Assembly (NCBI GenBank): GCA_963546395.1
Contig: CAUUMS010000010.1
Location: forward strand, 1 to 64,000
Length of the DNA: 64,000 nt
Direction: 5' to 3'
Origin: Bacteroides_D sp963546395
Lineage (GTDB): Bacteria > Bacteroidota > Bacteroidia > Bacteroidales > CAJPTX01
In this document: piece after piece, positions 41,393 to 49,865 of the stretch
Position numbering within the stretch: the stretch's first letter is position 1
Layout: every line of letters begins with the position of its first letter
The notes under the pieces: generated by a model
The model's database searches: none
Seen by the model: only the letters and a program-made list of their open reading frames with translations
What the model was told of the DNA's origin: nothing
Made by a program: the position numbers and the translations under genes

Positions 41393-42127
41393 ATGAAACG
41401 CGACAGCAACGTCTACATCTTCCTATACTCCGCGGCGATGGTGGTGCTGGTGGCGGTGCTACTTGCCGTGGCCGCTACGGCCCTCAAGCCCGAGCAGCTG
41501 GAGAATAAACGCATGGAGAAGCGGCTCGATATCCTCAACTCCATCCGTATACAGGTGGAGGTGCCCGAGGGAAAAAGCCGTCAGGCCTACGTGGCAGAGC
41601 AGTACGACCGCTACATTCGGCAGGCGGTGCTGGTGGGAGTGGATGGTCGCCGCGTGGCGGGTGACGCCTTCGATGTGGATCTACGTGATGAGATGGCTAA
41701 GCCGGAGAGCGAGCGGCACCTGCCGGTATTTGTGGCCACCCTGGATGATGGGAGCACCAAGTTCATCTTCCCCCTCTCGGGCCAGGGCCTCTGGGGAGCC
41801 ATCTGGGGTTACATGGCGCTGGATGATGACCTGAGCACGGTGTACGGCGTATCATTTGCCCACAAGAGCGAAACGCCAGGGCTAGGAGCTGATATCGCTC
41901 TGCCCAGCTTTCAGCAGCGCTTTCAGGGCAAACAGATGTTCGATGGGGATCGATTGGTGTCCATCCAGCTGCTGAAGCGCGGGGCGGGGAATAATCCCCA
42001 CGCTGTGGATGGCATCTCAGGGGGCACGATGACGAGTAAAGGGGTAGAGGCCATGCTGATGAGGAGCCTGGCTGAGTATGAGGCTTGTATTGCAGCACTG
42101 AAGCGGGAGGGCATGCGCCATGAGTAG
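41393..42127 (+). CDS. nqrC: Na+-NQR subunit C
   Basis: A 244-residue subunit with one N-terminal helix (about 12-30) and a periplasmic FMN-binding domain. The flavinylation motif reads DGISGGTMTS near residue 210, with Thr as the FMN attachment site, a variant of the usual SGAT. It passes electrons from the Fe-S region to NqrB. It overlaps nqrD by 8 nt. Confidence 0.95.
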   Translation: MKRDSNVYIFLYSAAMVVLVAVLLAVAATALKPEQLENKRMEKRLDILNSIRIQVEVPEGKSRQAYVAEQYDRYIRQAVLVGVDGRRVAGDAFDVDLRDEMAKPESERHLPVFVATLDDGSTKFIFPLSGQGLWGAIWGYMALDDDLSTVYGVSFAHKSETPGLGADIALPSFQQRFQGKQMFDGDRLVSIQLLKRGAGNNPHAVDGISGGTMTSKGVEAMLMRSLAEYEACIAALKREGMRHE

Positions 42128-42782
42128 CGGAGGTATTGGATCGCTCTTCTCCAAGGAGAATCTACGCCTAATCACGAACCCGATAGGGATGAGCAATCCG
42201 GTGACGGTGCTTATCCTGGGCATCTGCTCTTCGTTGGCTGTGACGGTGAAGCTGCGTCCCGCCATCGTCATGGGGCTATCGGTGATCGTGGTCACCAGCG
42301 TATCAAATCTGGTCATGTCGCTGCTGCGCAAAGGGGTGCCCAATCGCATACGCATCCTGGTGCAGCTCACCGTGGTAGCCGCGCTGGTCATACTGGTGAA
42401 TGAGCTGCTGAAGGCCTACATGTACGACGTGAGCAAGCAGCTCTCGGTGTTCGTGGGCCTCATCATCACCAACTGTATCATCATGGGACGCATCGAGGCC
42501 TTTGCCCTCGGGCATAAGCCTTGGCCCTCGTTCCTCGATGGTATCGGTAATGGGGTAGGCTACGGTATGATTCTAGTGATCGTGGCCTTCTTCCGTGAGC
42601 TGTTCGGCTTTGGTACCATCATGGGCTACCAGGTCATTCCTGAGAGCTGGTATGCAAGCGCAGGGGGATTCTACGAGAACAATGGCTTTTTCATCATGCC
42701 TCCGATGGCCCTCATTTTGGTGGGCGTGATCATCTGGGTGCAGCGGCTGCTGAACAAATCGCTAATCGAAGGGAAGAAGTAG
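42120..42782 (+). CDS. nqrD: Na+-NQR subunit D
   Basis: A 220-residue protein with six hydrophobic helices and conserved half-repeat sequences including LGICSSLAVT and TNCIIMGRIEAFA. The cysteines in these helices help bind an iron centre with NqrE. It overlaps the end of nqrC by 8 nt, indicating coupling. Confidence 0.95.
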   Translation: MSSGGIGSLFSKENLRLITNPIGMSNPVTVLILGICSSLAVTVKLRPAIVMGLSVIVVTSVSNLVMSLLRKGVPNRIRILVQLTVVAALVILVNELLKAYMYDVSKQLSVFVGLIITNCIIMGRIEAFALGHKPWPSFLDGIGNGVGYGMILVIVAFFRELFGFGTIMGYQVIPESWYASAGGFYENNGFFIMPPMALILVGVIIWVQRLLNKSLIEGKK

Positions 42783-42838
42783 TAACACGCTGGGGGGCGT
42801 GAGTCGAGGCCCCAGGGCCATCGTAAGCTATATCAGCT

Positions 42839-43456
42839 ATGGAGAACGTGTTGGGTATATTCGTGCGGTCCATCTTCGTGGACAACATGATTTTCGCCTA
42901 CTTCCTGGGTATGTGCTCATACCTAGCCGTATCGAAGACGGTGAAGACGTCGGCAGGGCTAGGGGTGGCCGTGATATTCGTGCTGGTGATCACAGTGCCA
43001 GTGAACTACCTGCTGAACCGCTTCATCCTGTCGCCAGGGGCTCTGTCCTGGCTCGATGAGCGATTTGCAGGGGTAGACCTCAGCTTCCTCTCGTTCATTA
43101 TGTTCATTGCGGTGATCGCCTCCATCACGCAGCTCGTTGAGATGGCTGTGGAGCGTTTTTCACCCTCGCTGTATAATTCGTTGGGGATCTTCCTCCCGCT
43201 GATAGCTGTGAACTGTGCCATTCTCGGGGGCTCCCTCTTTATGCAAGAGCGCGCATACCCCACGATATGGGAGGCCCTCTCATTTGGCCTCGGCTCGGGC
43301 ATCGGGTGGTTTCTAGCCATCGTGACCCTGGCGGCTATCCGTGAGAAATTGAAGTACTCGAATGTGCCTGCGCCACTCCGCGGTGCGGGTATCACCTTCA
43401 TTCTGACTGGGCTGATGGGGATCGCATTCATGACGTTTATGGGAATCAAGTTGTAG
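42839..43456 (+). CDS. nqrE: Na+-NQR subunit E
   Basis: A 205-residue, six-helix paralogue of NqrD with FAYFLGMCSYLAVS and AVNCAILGG holding the conserved cysteines. It pairs with NqrD in the membrane core. It begins 56 nt after nqrD. No promoter box lies between. Confidence 0.95.
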   Translation: MENVLGIFVRSIFVDNMIFAYFLGMCSYLAVSKTVKTSAGLGVAVIFVLVITVPVNYLLNRFILSPGALSWLDERFAGVDLSFLSFIMFIAVIASITQLVEMAVERFSPSLYNSLGIFLPLIAVNCAILGGSLFMQERAYPTIWEALSFGLGSGIGWFLAIVTLAAIREKLKYSNVPAPLRGAGITFILTGLMGIAFMTFMGIKL

Positions 43457-43542
43457 CCTGTCGATCTACGCACCGGTATAGGGATTTGCCCCGTGCCACT
43501 GGAGGGTGAGAGGTGTAGGGTCGGTTTTGAACTGTTGACGAT

Positions 43543-44808
43543 ATGGTACTGCTCGATGTAAGCATGACGATAGTGCTGCTTGCGGTGGGGGTCTTTCTCC
43601 TCATCACCTTGCTGCTAGTGGGCATGCTGCTGTATGCGCGCAAGAAGCTGGTTCCCTCTGGCAACGTCAAGGTCTCCATCAATGGGGGAGAGAAAGAGCT
43701 TGAGGTACCTACGGGAGGCTCACTCCTCTCTACGCTTGGCGATCAGGGGGTATTTCTACCATCGGCTTGTGGTGGCGGGGGTACGTGTGGCACGTGTCGC
43801 TGCCAGGTGCTGTCAGGTGGGGGAGGCATTCTGCCTACTGAGACAGGTTTCTTCTCCCGTCGGGAGCAGCAAGATAATTGGCGCCTTGCCTGTCAGGTGA
43901 GGGTGCGTGATAGCCTGGAGTTGCAGGTGCCTGAGCATGTGCTTGGCATCAGGAAGTGGGAGTGCGAGGTGATATCCAATCGCAATGTGGCCACTTTCAT
44001 CAAAGAGTTCGTGGTGCAGTTGCCGCATGGTGAGCATCTGAAGTTTCGCTCGGGTGGCTACATACAGATTGACGTGCCTGCCATCACGGTCGATTTCTCC
44101 AAGGACATTGAGGTTGACCCGCAGTTTCGGGATGAGTGGGATAAGTTCCACATGTGGGATCTGCGCATGGTGAACACTGTGCCTACCTATCGGGCCTACT
44201 CGATGGCCAACCATCCGGCTGAGGATAGCATCATCATGCTGAATGTGCGCATCGCCACGCCCCCCTTTGATCGGGTGAATGGCGGGTTTATGAAGGTGAA
44301 TCCAGGGCTGTGCTCCTCGTACATCTTCTCGCGCAAGCCTGGAGATAAGGTGAATATTGCGGGCCCGTATGGTGAATTCTTCCTAGTGGAGGGAACGCAT
44401 AATGAGATGATGTTTATAGGGGGCGGGGCTGGTATGGCTCCCATGCGCTCGCATATCTTCCACCTGTTCAGGAGCCTCAAGACGGATCGCAAGGTGACGT
44501 TCTGGTATGGGGCTCGCTCGCGCAGGGAGATATTCTACGAGGACGAGTTTGAGGCTATTGCTCGTGAGTTCCCAAACTTCCGGTTCACCATTGCCCTCTC
44601 GGATGCTCAGCCAGAGGATAACTGGACAGGAGCCAAAGGGTTTATCCACCAGGTGATATTTGATGAGTATCTCTCCAAGCATGAGGCACCTGAGGACATT
44701 GAGTATTATCTTTGTGGGCCGCCTCCCATGACGGCAGCAGTGAACAAGATGCTGTACAATCTGGGGGTGGAGCAGGATATGATCCACTATGATAATTTCG
44801 GCGGATAG
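43543..44808 (+). CDS. nqrF: Na+-NQR subunit F (NADH-oxidising)
   Basis: A 421-residue electron-entry subunit. It has one N-terminal helix (about 10-30), a 2Fe-2S ferredoxin domain with Cys76, Cys82, Cys85 and Cys117, an FAD domain (about 130-280, with RAYSMAN) and an NADH-binding domain (GGGAGMAPMRSH ... CGPPPM). The ending YDNFGG is typical. It closes the nqr operon, followed by a strong terminator. Confidence 0.96.
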   Translation: MVLLDVSMTIVLLAVGVFLLITLLLVGMLLYARKKLVPSGNVKVSINGGEKELEVPTGGSLLSTLGDQGVFLPSACGGGGTCGTCRCQVLSGGGGILPTETGFFSRREQQDNWRLACQVRVRDSLELQVPEHVLGIRKWECEVISNRNVATFIKEFVVQLPHGEHLKFRSGGYIQIDVPAITVDFSKDIEVDPQFRDEWDKFHMWDLRMVNTVPTYRAYSMANHPAEDSIIMLNVRIATPPFDRVNGGFMKVNPGLCSSYIFSRKPGDKVNIAGPYGEFFLVEGTHNEMMFIGGGAGMAPMRSHIFHLFRSLKTDRKVTFWYGARSRREIFYEDEFEAIAREFPNFRFTIALSDAQPEDNWTGAKGFIHQVIFDEYLSKHEAPEDIEYYLCGPPPMTAAVNKMLYNLGVEQDMIHYDNFGG

Positions 44809-44851
44809 TCTTTGCTACCGGCCGTGCAGGCTGGGTGAGCGTGATTCTTTG

Positions 44852-44884
44852 AGGCGGTCAGCACATATGCTGACCGCCTTTTTT
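44852..44884 (+). terminator. nqr operon terminator
   Basis: AGGCGGTCAGCA pairs with TGCTGACCGCCT around ATA-type loop bases, followed by TTTTTT. A textbook intrinsic terminator 44 nt past nqrF. Confidence 0.95.
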
Positions 44885-44888
44885 GTGC

Positions 44889-44913
44889 CTGAACATTTGG
44901 CTCCATTGTTCAG
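44889..44913 (+). promoter_or_regulatory. Palindromic operator over a probable promoter
   Basis: CTGAACA (44889-44895) and TGTTCAG (44907-44913) form a perfect inverted repeat with an 11-nt spacer. The box AACATTTG (44892-44899), one base off TAnnTTTG, lies in its left half. A dimeric repressor here would block the RND operon promoter. Confidence 0.5.
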
Positions 44914-44920
44914 TGTCGGG

Positions 44921-44991
44921 TCTGCGCATCATATGGGCGTAGGGCTAGCCTGGAGAGCTCTGTCTAGCTCCACAGCCCTAGTTGGCGCAGA
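44921..44991 (+). other. Nested hairpin leader of the RND operon
   Basis: Three helices nest in order: TCTGCGC (44921-44927)/GCGCAGA (44985-44991); TAGGGCT (44940-44946)/AGCCCTA (44974-44980); and GAGCT (44955-44959)/AGCTC (44966-44970) with a 6-nt loop. It ends 36 nt before the exporter ATG. It has no T-run, so it is not a terminator. It resembles a structured 5' leader; no known riboswitch class was recognised. Confidence 0.55.
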
Positions 44992-45027
44992 TGGACCATG
45001 GATTAGTAACCAAAGAAGCGAAAAGCT

Positions 45028-47418
45028 ATGAGTATACGGAAGATTAATGCCTGGTTTGCACGCTACGGGGCGTGGGTGATCCGTCGCCGTTGGTGGTTGA
45101 TAGGGGCCTTTGTGCTCCTATTGGCGCTGGGGGTAAATGGCATCCGCTACCTACAGGTCGAATCCTCGTACGAGAGCTACTTCCTGGAGGGTGACCCCAT
45201 GCTCCTCAAGAGCGATGAGTTTAAATCCATCTTCGGCAATGATACCTACCTCGCAGTGCTCACGGAGTGTGACAACAGCTTCACCGCTGAGCACCTGGGG
45301 CTGCTGCGTGAGCTGTCAAACGAAATGCTCGACAGCATCACGTACGCCGAGAAGATCACCTCGCTCACCGACCTCGAGTTCATGGTTGCCACCGATGACG
45401 GGGTGCGCATCGAGCAGATTGTGCCCGAGGTGATACCCGACGATCCGGCCGGCCTGGAGGCAATACGCCAGCGTGCATACTCCAAGGAGCACTTGGCGCG
45501 AAGGATTGTCTCCTCGGATGGACGTTACACCTGGGTGCTGCTGAAGCTAAGGCCGTTCCCTAAAGATACTACCCTGATGCGCTACGGGAAGAGCTTCTCG
45601 CCCGAGGATCTGACGGGCTACGAGCTAGAGCGCATTGTGAAAAGCCCTCGTTACGCCGAGTTGCACTTGCGCGGGGCAGGCATGCCCTATGTCAACCAGC
45701 AGAAAATGAAGTGGCTAGGGCGCGAGATGCCCAAGCAATTCCTGCTTGCCATCCTGCTGTCAATCGTGGTGATGCTTGTAGCCACCCGTTCATTCCGTGG
45801 GGTGCTCGTGCCAATCCTTTCGGCTGTGGGCGCATTCATCATCGTGTACGGTGCGCTGGGGTACGCCAGTATGCGTGCCGACTCAGGCATCATGATGATC
45901 CCTATCCTGCTGGTATTCGCCGTGGCCGTGGCCTACAACATCCATGTGTACTCCTACTTCCGCCGGCAATACTTGCTGCATGGCAAGCGTCGCCAAGCCG
46001 TGTGTGAAACCGTGGGTGAGATGGGGTGGCCCGTGCTTTTCAGCGCGCTCACCACGTTTGTCGCCCTGCTGTCATTCCTGCTGATACCCATGATGCCTAT
46101 GCGTTTCTTGGGCATCGCCTCCTCGTGTAGCGTGCTGATGACTTTTGTGCTTGCTATCACCATAATGCCGCTGGCCCTGAGCTTTGGCCGCGATAGGGCT
46201 CCGAACGCCAAGGTGCAGCAGGCCGGGGGGCATTGGCTCGACCGTAGGCTAGCGCATTTCGGGGGGCTCGTACTAGGGCACAGACGTCTCGTGGTGTGCG
46301 TGGCCGTGCTCGCCACGGCCTTTTCCGTGTGGGGTTTCACGCGCATCGAAACGGCTTTCGACGTGGAGCGCACCATGGGGCGTAGGATCGAATATGTGGA
46401 CAACTTGCTCACCATGGGCAGCACAGAGCTGGGCTCGGTGTACTCCTACGACCTGATGGTGGAATTCGACGACGATGGCGCGGCCAAACGCCCAGAGAAC
46501 CTGATGGCATTAGACTCGCTGGAGCAGCACGTGGCGCGCTATCCCCTCACCAAGCGCACCTCATCGGTGCTTACCATCCTGAAAGATCTGCGTTCCACGC
46601 TCAACGGCGGCGATCGCGCCTACTACAGCGTGCCCACGCAGGCCGACGAGGTGGCGCAGCTGCTTCTGCTCTACGAGAATGCGGGGGGGAGCGAGGCCGA
46701 ATACTGGATGGACTACGACTACCGTCGTCTTCGCCTCATGGTGGACATCAGCACATTCAACTCGGCCGAGGCCGAGCGTGAGATGGCCGACGTGCTCCGC
46801 GAGGGGCAGCGTCTCCTACCGAATGCCAGAATCACGCTGGTGGGTAACCTGCCGCAATTCACCACCATGATGCAGTACGTGGCCCGTGGGCAGGTGTCCT
46901 CCTTCCTCATCTCGCTGCTGATCATTGGGATCATGATGATGATCGTATTCGGCAGCGTGCGCATCGGCCTCATCGGACTGATCCCCAACGTGCTACCTGC
47001 GCTCATTGTGGGGGGCATCATGGGGTGGGCCAACTACCCCCTCGATATGATGACCGCCACCATCATGCCCATGATCCTGGGGCTCGCGGTGGATGACACC
47101 ATACATTTCATCAACTTCGTGCGCGAGGAGTTCGCCGTGGTGGGCAACTATCGGCAGGCCATCCTGCGTGCTACGTCGGTGGTGGGAACCCCTGTGGTGC
47201 TCACCAGCCTCATCATCGCCGCCAACTTCGCGGTGTATATGACCAGCCAGAGCCGCCAATTCCTGCACATGGGCCTGTTGGCCGTCTCGGGTGTCCTTGT
47301 GGCCCTGCTGGCCGACCTGTGCATCACACCATTACTATTCCAGCGTTTCAGCATCTTCGGCCGTGAGACCCGCCCTGATGCCGAACCCGTTGCCGACGAA
47401 TCAATCAACAAACAGTAG
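45028..47418 (+). CDS. RND/MMPL-family exporter
   Basis: A 796-residue transporter with the RND plan: helix 1 (about 20-38), a large periplasmic loop (about 40-225), five or six helices, a second helix-plus-loop half (from about 415) and a C-terminal helix bundle. Conserved text includes GLAVDDTIHFINF near 690. Single-chain members of this predicted-exporter group move lipids or hydrophobic compounds. The next two genes encode a LolA-like periplasmic carrier (2 nt gap) and an outer-membrane barrel, so the three could form a route across the envelope. Confidence 0.88.
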   Translation: MSIRKINAWFARYGAWVIRRRWWLIGAFVLLLALGVNGIRYLQVESSYESYFLEGDPMLLKSDEFKSIFGNDTYLAVLTECDNSFTAEHLGLLRELSNEMLDSITYAEKITSLTDLEFMVATDDGVRIEQIVPEVIPDDPAGLEAIRQRAYSKEHLARRIVSSDGRYTWVLLKLRPFPKDTTLMRYGKSFSPEDLTGYELERIVKSPRYAELHLRGAGMPYVNQQKMKWLGREMPKQFLLAILLSIVVMLVATRSFRGVLVPILSAVGAFIIVYGALGYASMRADSGIMMIPILLVFAVAVAYNIHVYSYFRRQYLLHGKRRQAVCETVGEMGWPVLFSALTTFVALLSFLLIPMMPMRFLGIASSCSVLMTFVLAITIMPLALSFGRDRAPNAKVQQAGGHWLDRRLAHFGGLVLGHRRLVVCVAVLATAFSVWGFTRIETAFDVERTMGRRIEYVDNLLTMGSTELGSVYSYDLMVEFDDDGAAKRPENLMALDSLEQHVARYPLTKRTSSVLTILKDLRSTLNGGDRAYYSVPTQADEVAQLLLLYENAGGSEAEYWMDYDYRRLRLMVDISTFNSAEAEREMADVLREGQRLLPNARITLVGNLPQFTTMMQYVARGQVSSFLISLLIIGIMMMIVFGSVRIGLIGLIPNVLPALIVGGIMGWANYPLDMMTATIMPMILGLAVDDTIHFINFVREEFAVVGNYRQAILRATSVVGTPVVLTSLIIAANFAVYMTSQSRQFLHMGLLAVSGVLVALLADLCITPLLFQRFSIFGRETRPDAEPVADESINKQ

Positions 47419-47420
47419 CC

Positions 47421-48215
47421 ATGAAGAGAATAGCAGTGTTGGCCATAGCCGTGGCCATGTGCGCCATTGTCGCCGACGTGCAGGCGCAGGCGTTGACCGG
47501 ACGCGATGTTGCCCAGCGGGTGAAAGATCGTCCCGATGGCGACACCCGGCAGAGCGAGGTCGTCATGACGCTAATCAACAAGCGTGGGAGCAAGCGCGAG
47601 CGCAAGATCCAGTCCTACTCCATCGATGTGGGCGAGGGCAAGCGCGATCGCAAAAGCATCATGTTCTTCCTCTACCCTGGGGATGTGAAGGGCACAGGAT
47701 TCCTCACCTGGGACTACGACCAGGTGGGCCGCGAGGATGATCGCTGGCTCTACCTGCCAGCCATGAAGAAGACGCGTCGCATCAGCGGCTCATCCGCGAA
47801 GACCGACTACTTCATGGGGAGCGACTTCACCTACGACGACATGGGGAGCCGCAATGTCGATGAGGACACGCACAAGCTCCTAGGCGAGGAGGAGCGCAAC
47901 GGCCACAAGTGCTGGAAGCTCGAGTCGACACCCAAGGACAGCCACGAGATCTACTCCAAGCGTATCGCCTGGGTGCGGCAGGATTGCCTCATCGCCGAGC
48001 ACGTGGAGTACTACGACCGGGCGGGCAAGTTGCACCGCACGCTCGAGGTCTCAGACATCGTGCAGCAGGGGAGCTACTGGGTGGCCCGCAAAATGCACAT
48101 GACCAATGTGCAGACGGGGCACCAGACGCTCATCGAGATGAAGAACATGCGCTTCGATGAGAAGATGGACGAGAAGCAGTTCACCGTAACATCGCTCGAA
48201 CGTGGAAGCCTATAG
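47421..48215 (+). CDS. LolA-like outer-membrane lipoprotein-sorting family protein
   Basis: A 264-residue periplasmic protein: signal peptide ending VQAQA, then the LolA-like fold of the outer membrane lipoprotein-sorting family, with ALTGRDVAQRVKDRPDG, RWLYLPAMKKTRRISGSS and YFMGSDFTYDDMG as hallmarks. The fold has a hydrophobic cavity for acyl chains. Members next to RND exporters are thought to carry lipids, but this is not shown. It overlaps the barrel frame at its 3' end only if that gene starts at 48202. Confidence 0.9.
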   Translation: MKRIAVLAIAVAMCAIVADVQAQALTGRDVAQRVKDRPDGDTRQSEVVMTLINKRGSKRERKIQSYSIDVGEGKRDRKSIMFFLYPGDVKGTGFLTWDYDQVGREDDRWLYLPAMKKTRRISGSSAKTDYFMGSDFTYDDMGSRNVDEDTHKLLGEEERNGHKCWKLESTPKDSHEIYSKRIAWVRQDCLIAEHVEYYDRAGKLHRTLEVSDIVQQGSYWVARKMHMTNVQTGHQTLIEMKNMRFDEKMDEKQFTVTSLERGSL

Positions 48216-48288
48216 TTGTGCAGGTCGCCGAACCTGCCAGAATGGCCCCCAGCCCCGGCGCATCCTCAGCGGGAGTGCCCGTGCGCCT

Positions 48289-49545
48289 ATGCGTGTGGGC
48301 TGGAGGTGGCCACGCAGGGGTATGATCGTCGTGGGGTGCCTGCTGATCCTGATGGGCTGCGGAGTGGCCAGGGCGCAGGAGGGCCTGCAGTTTACGACCC
48401 GCGCCGATGTCGACACCTACCACGGTGTGCGGGCAGCGCGGCGTGCGCCGTTTACGATCTCGCGCACCCGAGCCAGGGCCTGGGTGCAGGCGGACTATGG
48501 CCACTCGAGCGCCGTGGTGTCGGCCATGGGGACGTACAATGCGCTGCTGCCGTCGCTCAGCGGGTTCAATCTGCGGGAAGCCTTCATGGAGTACCATGGC
48601 GACTACTGGGGGCTTAGGGCCGGGCGCCAACTCGTGATATGGGGAAATGCCGACGGGGTGCGGATCACCGATCTCGTCTCCCCGATGGATCTCAGCGAAT
48701 TCATGGCGCAGGACTACGACGACATCCGCCAGTCGGTGAATGCGTTGCGACTCTTTCTGTTTGGCCAGACGGTGCGCCTGGAGCTCGTGGCCGTGCCCAC
48801 GTTCGAGGGCTACACGCTGCCCGTGGAGCGTGCCAACCCGTGGAGCCTACTGCCCCGGAACACCCCCTGGCCGGTGGAGTGGGTGCCCGATGGGAAACCC
48901 GCATTCAGCCTGAAGAACATGGAGTATGGGGGGCGGGTGAGCGTTTCGCTCCCGGGGATAGATTTCAACCTGGCAGGGCTCTACACGTGGAATAAGATGC
49001 CTGTGCTGGAGTATGAGATGACCCCCTCGGGCATGCGCATTCATCCCCGTCACTACCGGATGGCCTTCGTGGGGGGCGATGCGTCGAAACCCGTCGGGCA
49101 ATGCGTGCTGCGCGCCGAGCTCGCCTGCAATTTCGGCAAGCACTTCAGCTATCAGCCCATGTCAACCGCCGCCCAGCGGGGCTTCTTCACCACGCACTGG
49201 CTGGTGGGGCTGGACTGGTTTGCGGCGCACGAGTGGAACGTGTCGGTGCAGTTCTCCTACGAGACCATTGCCAAACATCAGCCCTACGTCATTCAGCATC
49301 GGCACAGCATGCTGGCCACGCTCAATGTGTCTAAGAAGTTGCTCAACAGCACCCTCCAGCTGGCCAACTTCTCCTACTACGACGTGCGCAACAAGGGCTG
49401 GTTCAGCCGTTTCTCGGCCGACTACGCCCTCAGCGATCAGATCCACCTGATGGCTGGCTACGACTGGATCGGTGGCGATAAGGGGAGCTTTGCCCAGTAT
49501 AAGGACAACTCCCAGGTGTGGCTCCGGGCCAAGTATAGCTTCTAG
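48289..49545 (+). CDS. DUF1302-like outer-membrane beta-barrel
   Basis: About 418 residues. A signal-like helix (GMIVVGCLLILMGCGVARAQ) precedes a barrel. The segment REAFMEYHGDYWGLRAGRQLVIWGNADGVRITDL matches the conserved DUF1302 pattern, and the C-terminus ends WLRAKYSF as outer-membrane barrels do. Starts at 48202 and 48322 are possible; 48289 gives a normal signal peptide. It is the third gene of the RND-LolA-barrel unit and may be its outer-membrane exit or receiver. A terminator follows 43 nt later. Confidence 0.78.
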   Translation: MRVGWRWPRRGMIVVGCLLILMGCGVARAQEGLQFTTRADVDTYHGVRAARRAPFTISRTRARAWVQADYGHSSAVVSAMGTYNALLPSLSGFNLREAFMEYHGDYWGLRAGRQLVIWGNADGVRITDLVSPMDLSEFMAQDYDDIRQSVNALRLFLFGQTVRLELVAVPTFEGYTLPVERANPWSLLPRNTPWPVEWVPDGKPAFSLKNMEYGGRVSVSLPGIDFNLAGLYTWNKMPVLEYEMTPSGMRIHPRHYRMAFVGGDASKPVGQCVLRAELACNFGKHFSYQPMSTAAQRGFFTTHWLVGLDWFAAHEWNVSVQFSYETIAKHQPYVIQHRHSMLATLNVSKKLLNSTLQLANFSYYDVRNKGWFSRFSADYALSDQIHLMAGYDWIGGDKGSFAQYKDNSQVWLRAKYSF

Positions 49546-49587
49546 GTGCGGGCTGCCCCTAGCTGTTACGCGGGCTAGGGAGAGGTA

Positions 49588-49621
49588 AGGGGGGATCGAT
49601 CGCCACGGATCGATCCCCCTT
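49588..49621 (+). terminator. Terminator of the RND operon
   Basis: AGGGGGGATCGAT pairs with ATCGATCCCCCT (one bulged G), followed by TTT. Confidence 0.8.
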
Positions 49622-49737
49622 TTAGGTGTGGTCGCAGGGCCCTCCGGCATGGCCAGGGCTACTCCCCATGCCCCCTCTGTGGGGATTGTGTTATGGGAAT
49701 TACACCCCATCTCATCCCCATACTCGATGCACCCACG

Positions 49738-49783
49738 CCGTATCAAACCCATATTTGGCCCACCAAATACGGACTTGGTACGG
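49738..49783 (+). repeat. Dispersed hairpin repeat, copy C
   Basis: Arms 49738-49758 and 49763-49783 with a 4-nt loop and about 18 of 21 positions pairable. The first arm starts CCGTATCAA and ends CATATTTGG; the second reads CCAAATACGGACTTGGTACG plus G. It lies in a 320-bp region between converging genes, 82 nt from the MATE stop. The rest of that region holds only the terminator at 49588. Confidence 0.85.
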
Positions 49784-49865
49784 TGTTGCTTTTACGATGC
49801 GGGGTAGATGCCCGGTCGTAGTGGGTGTCGAAAACCCTATCTGAGGCAGGTTGGGGGATGACGTT

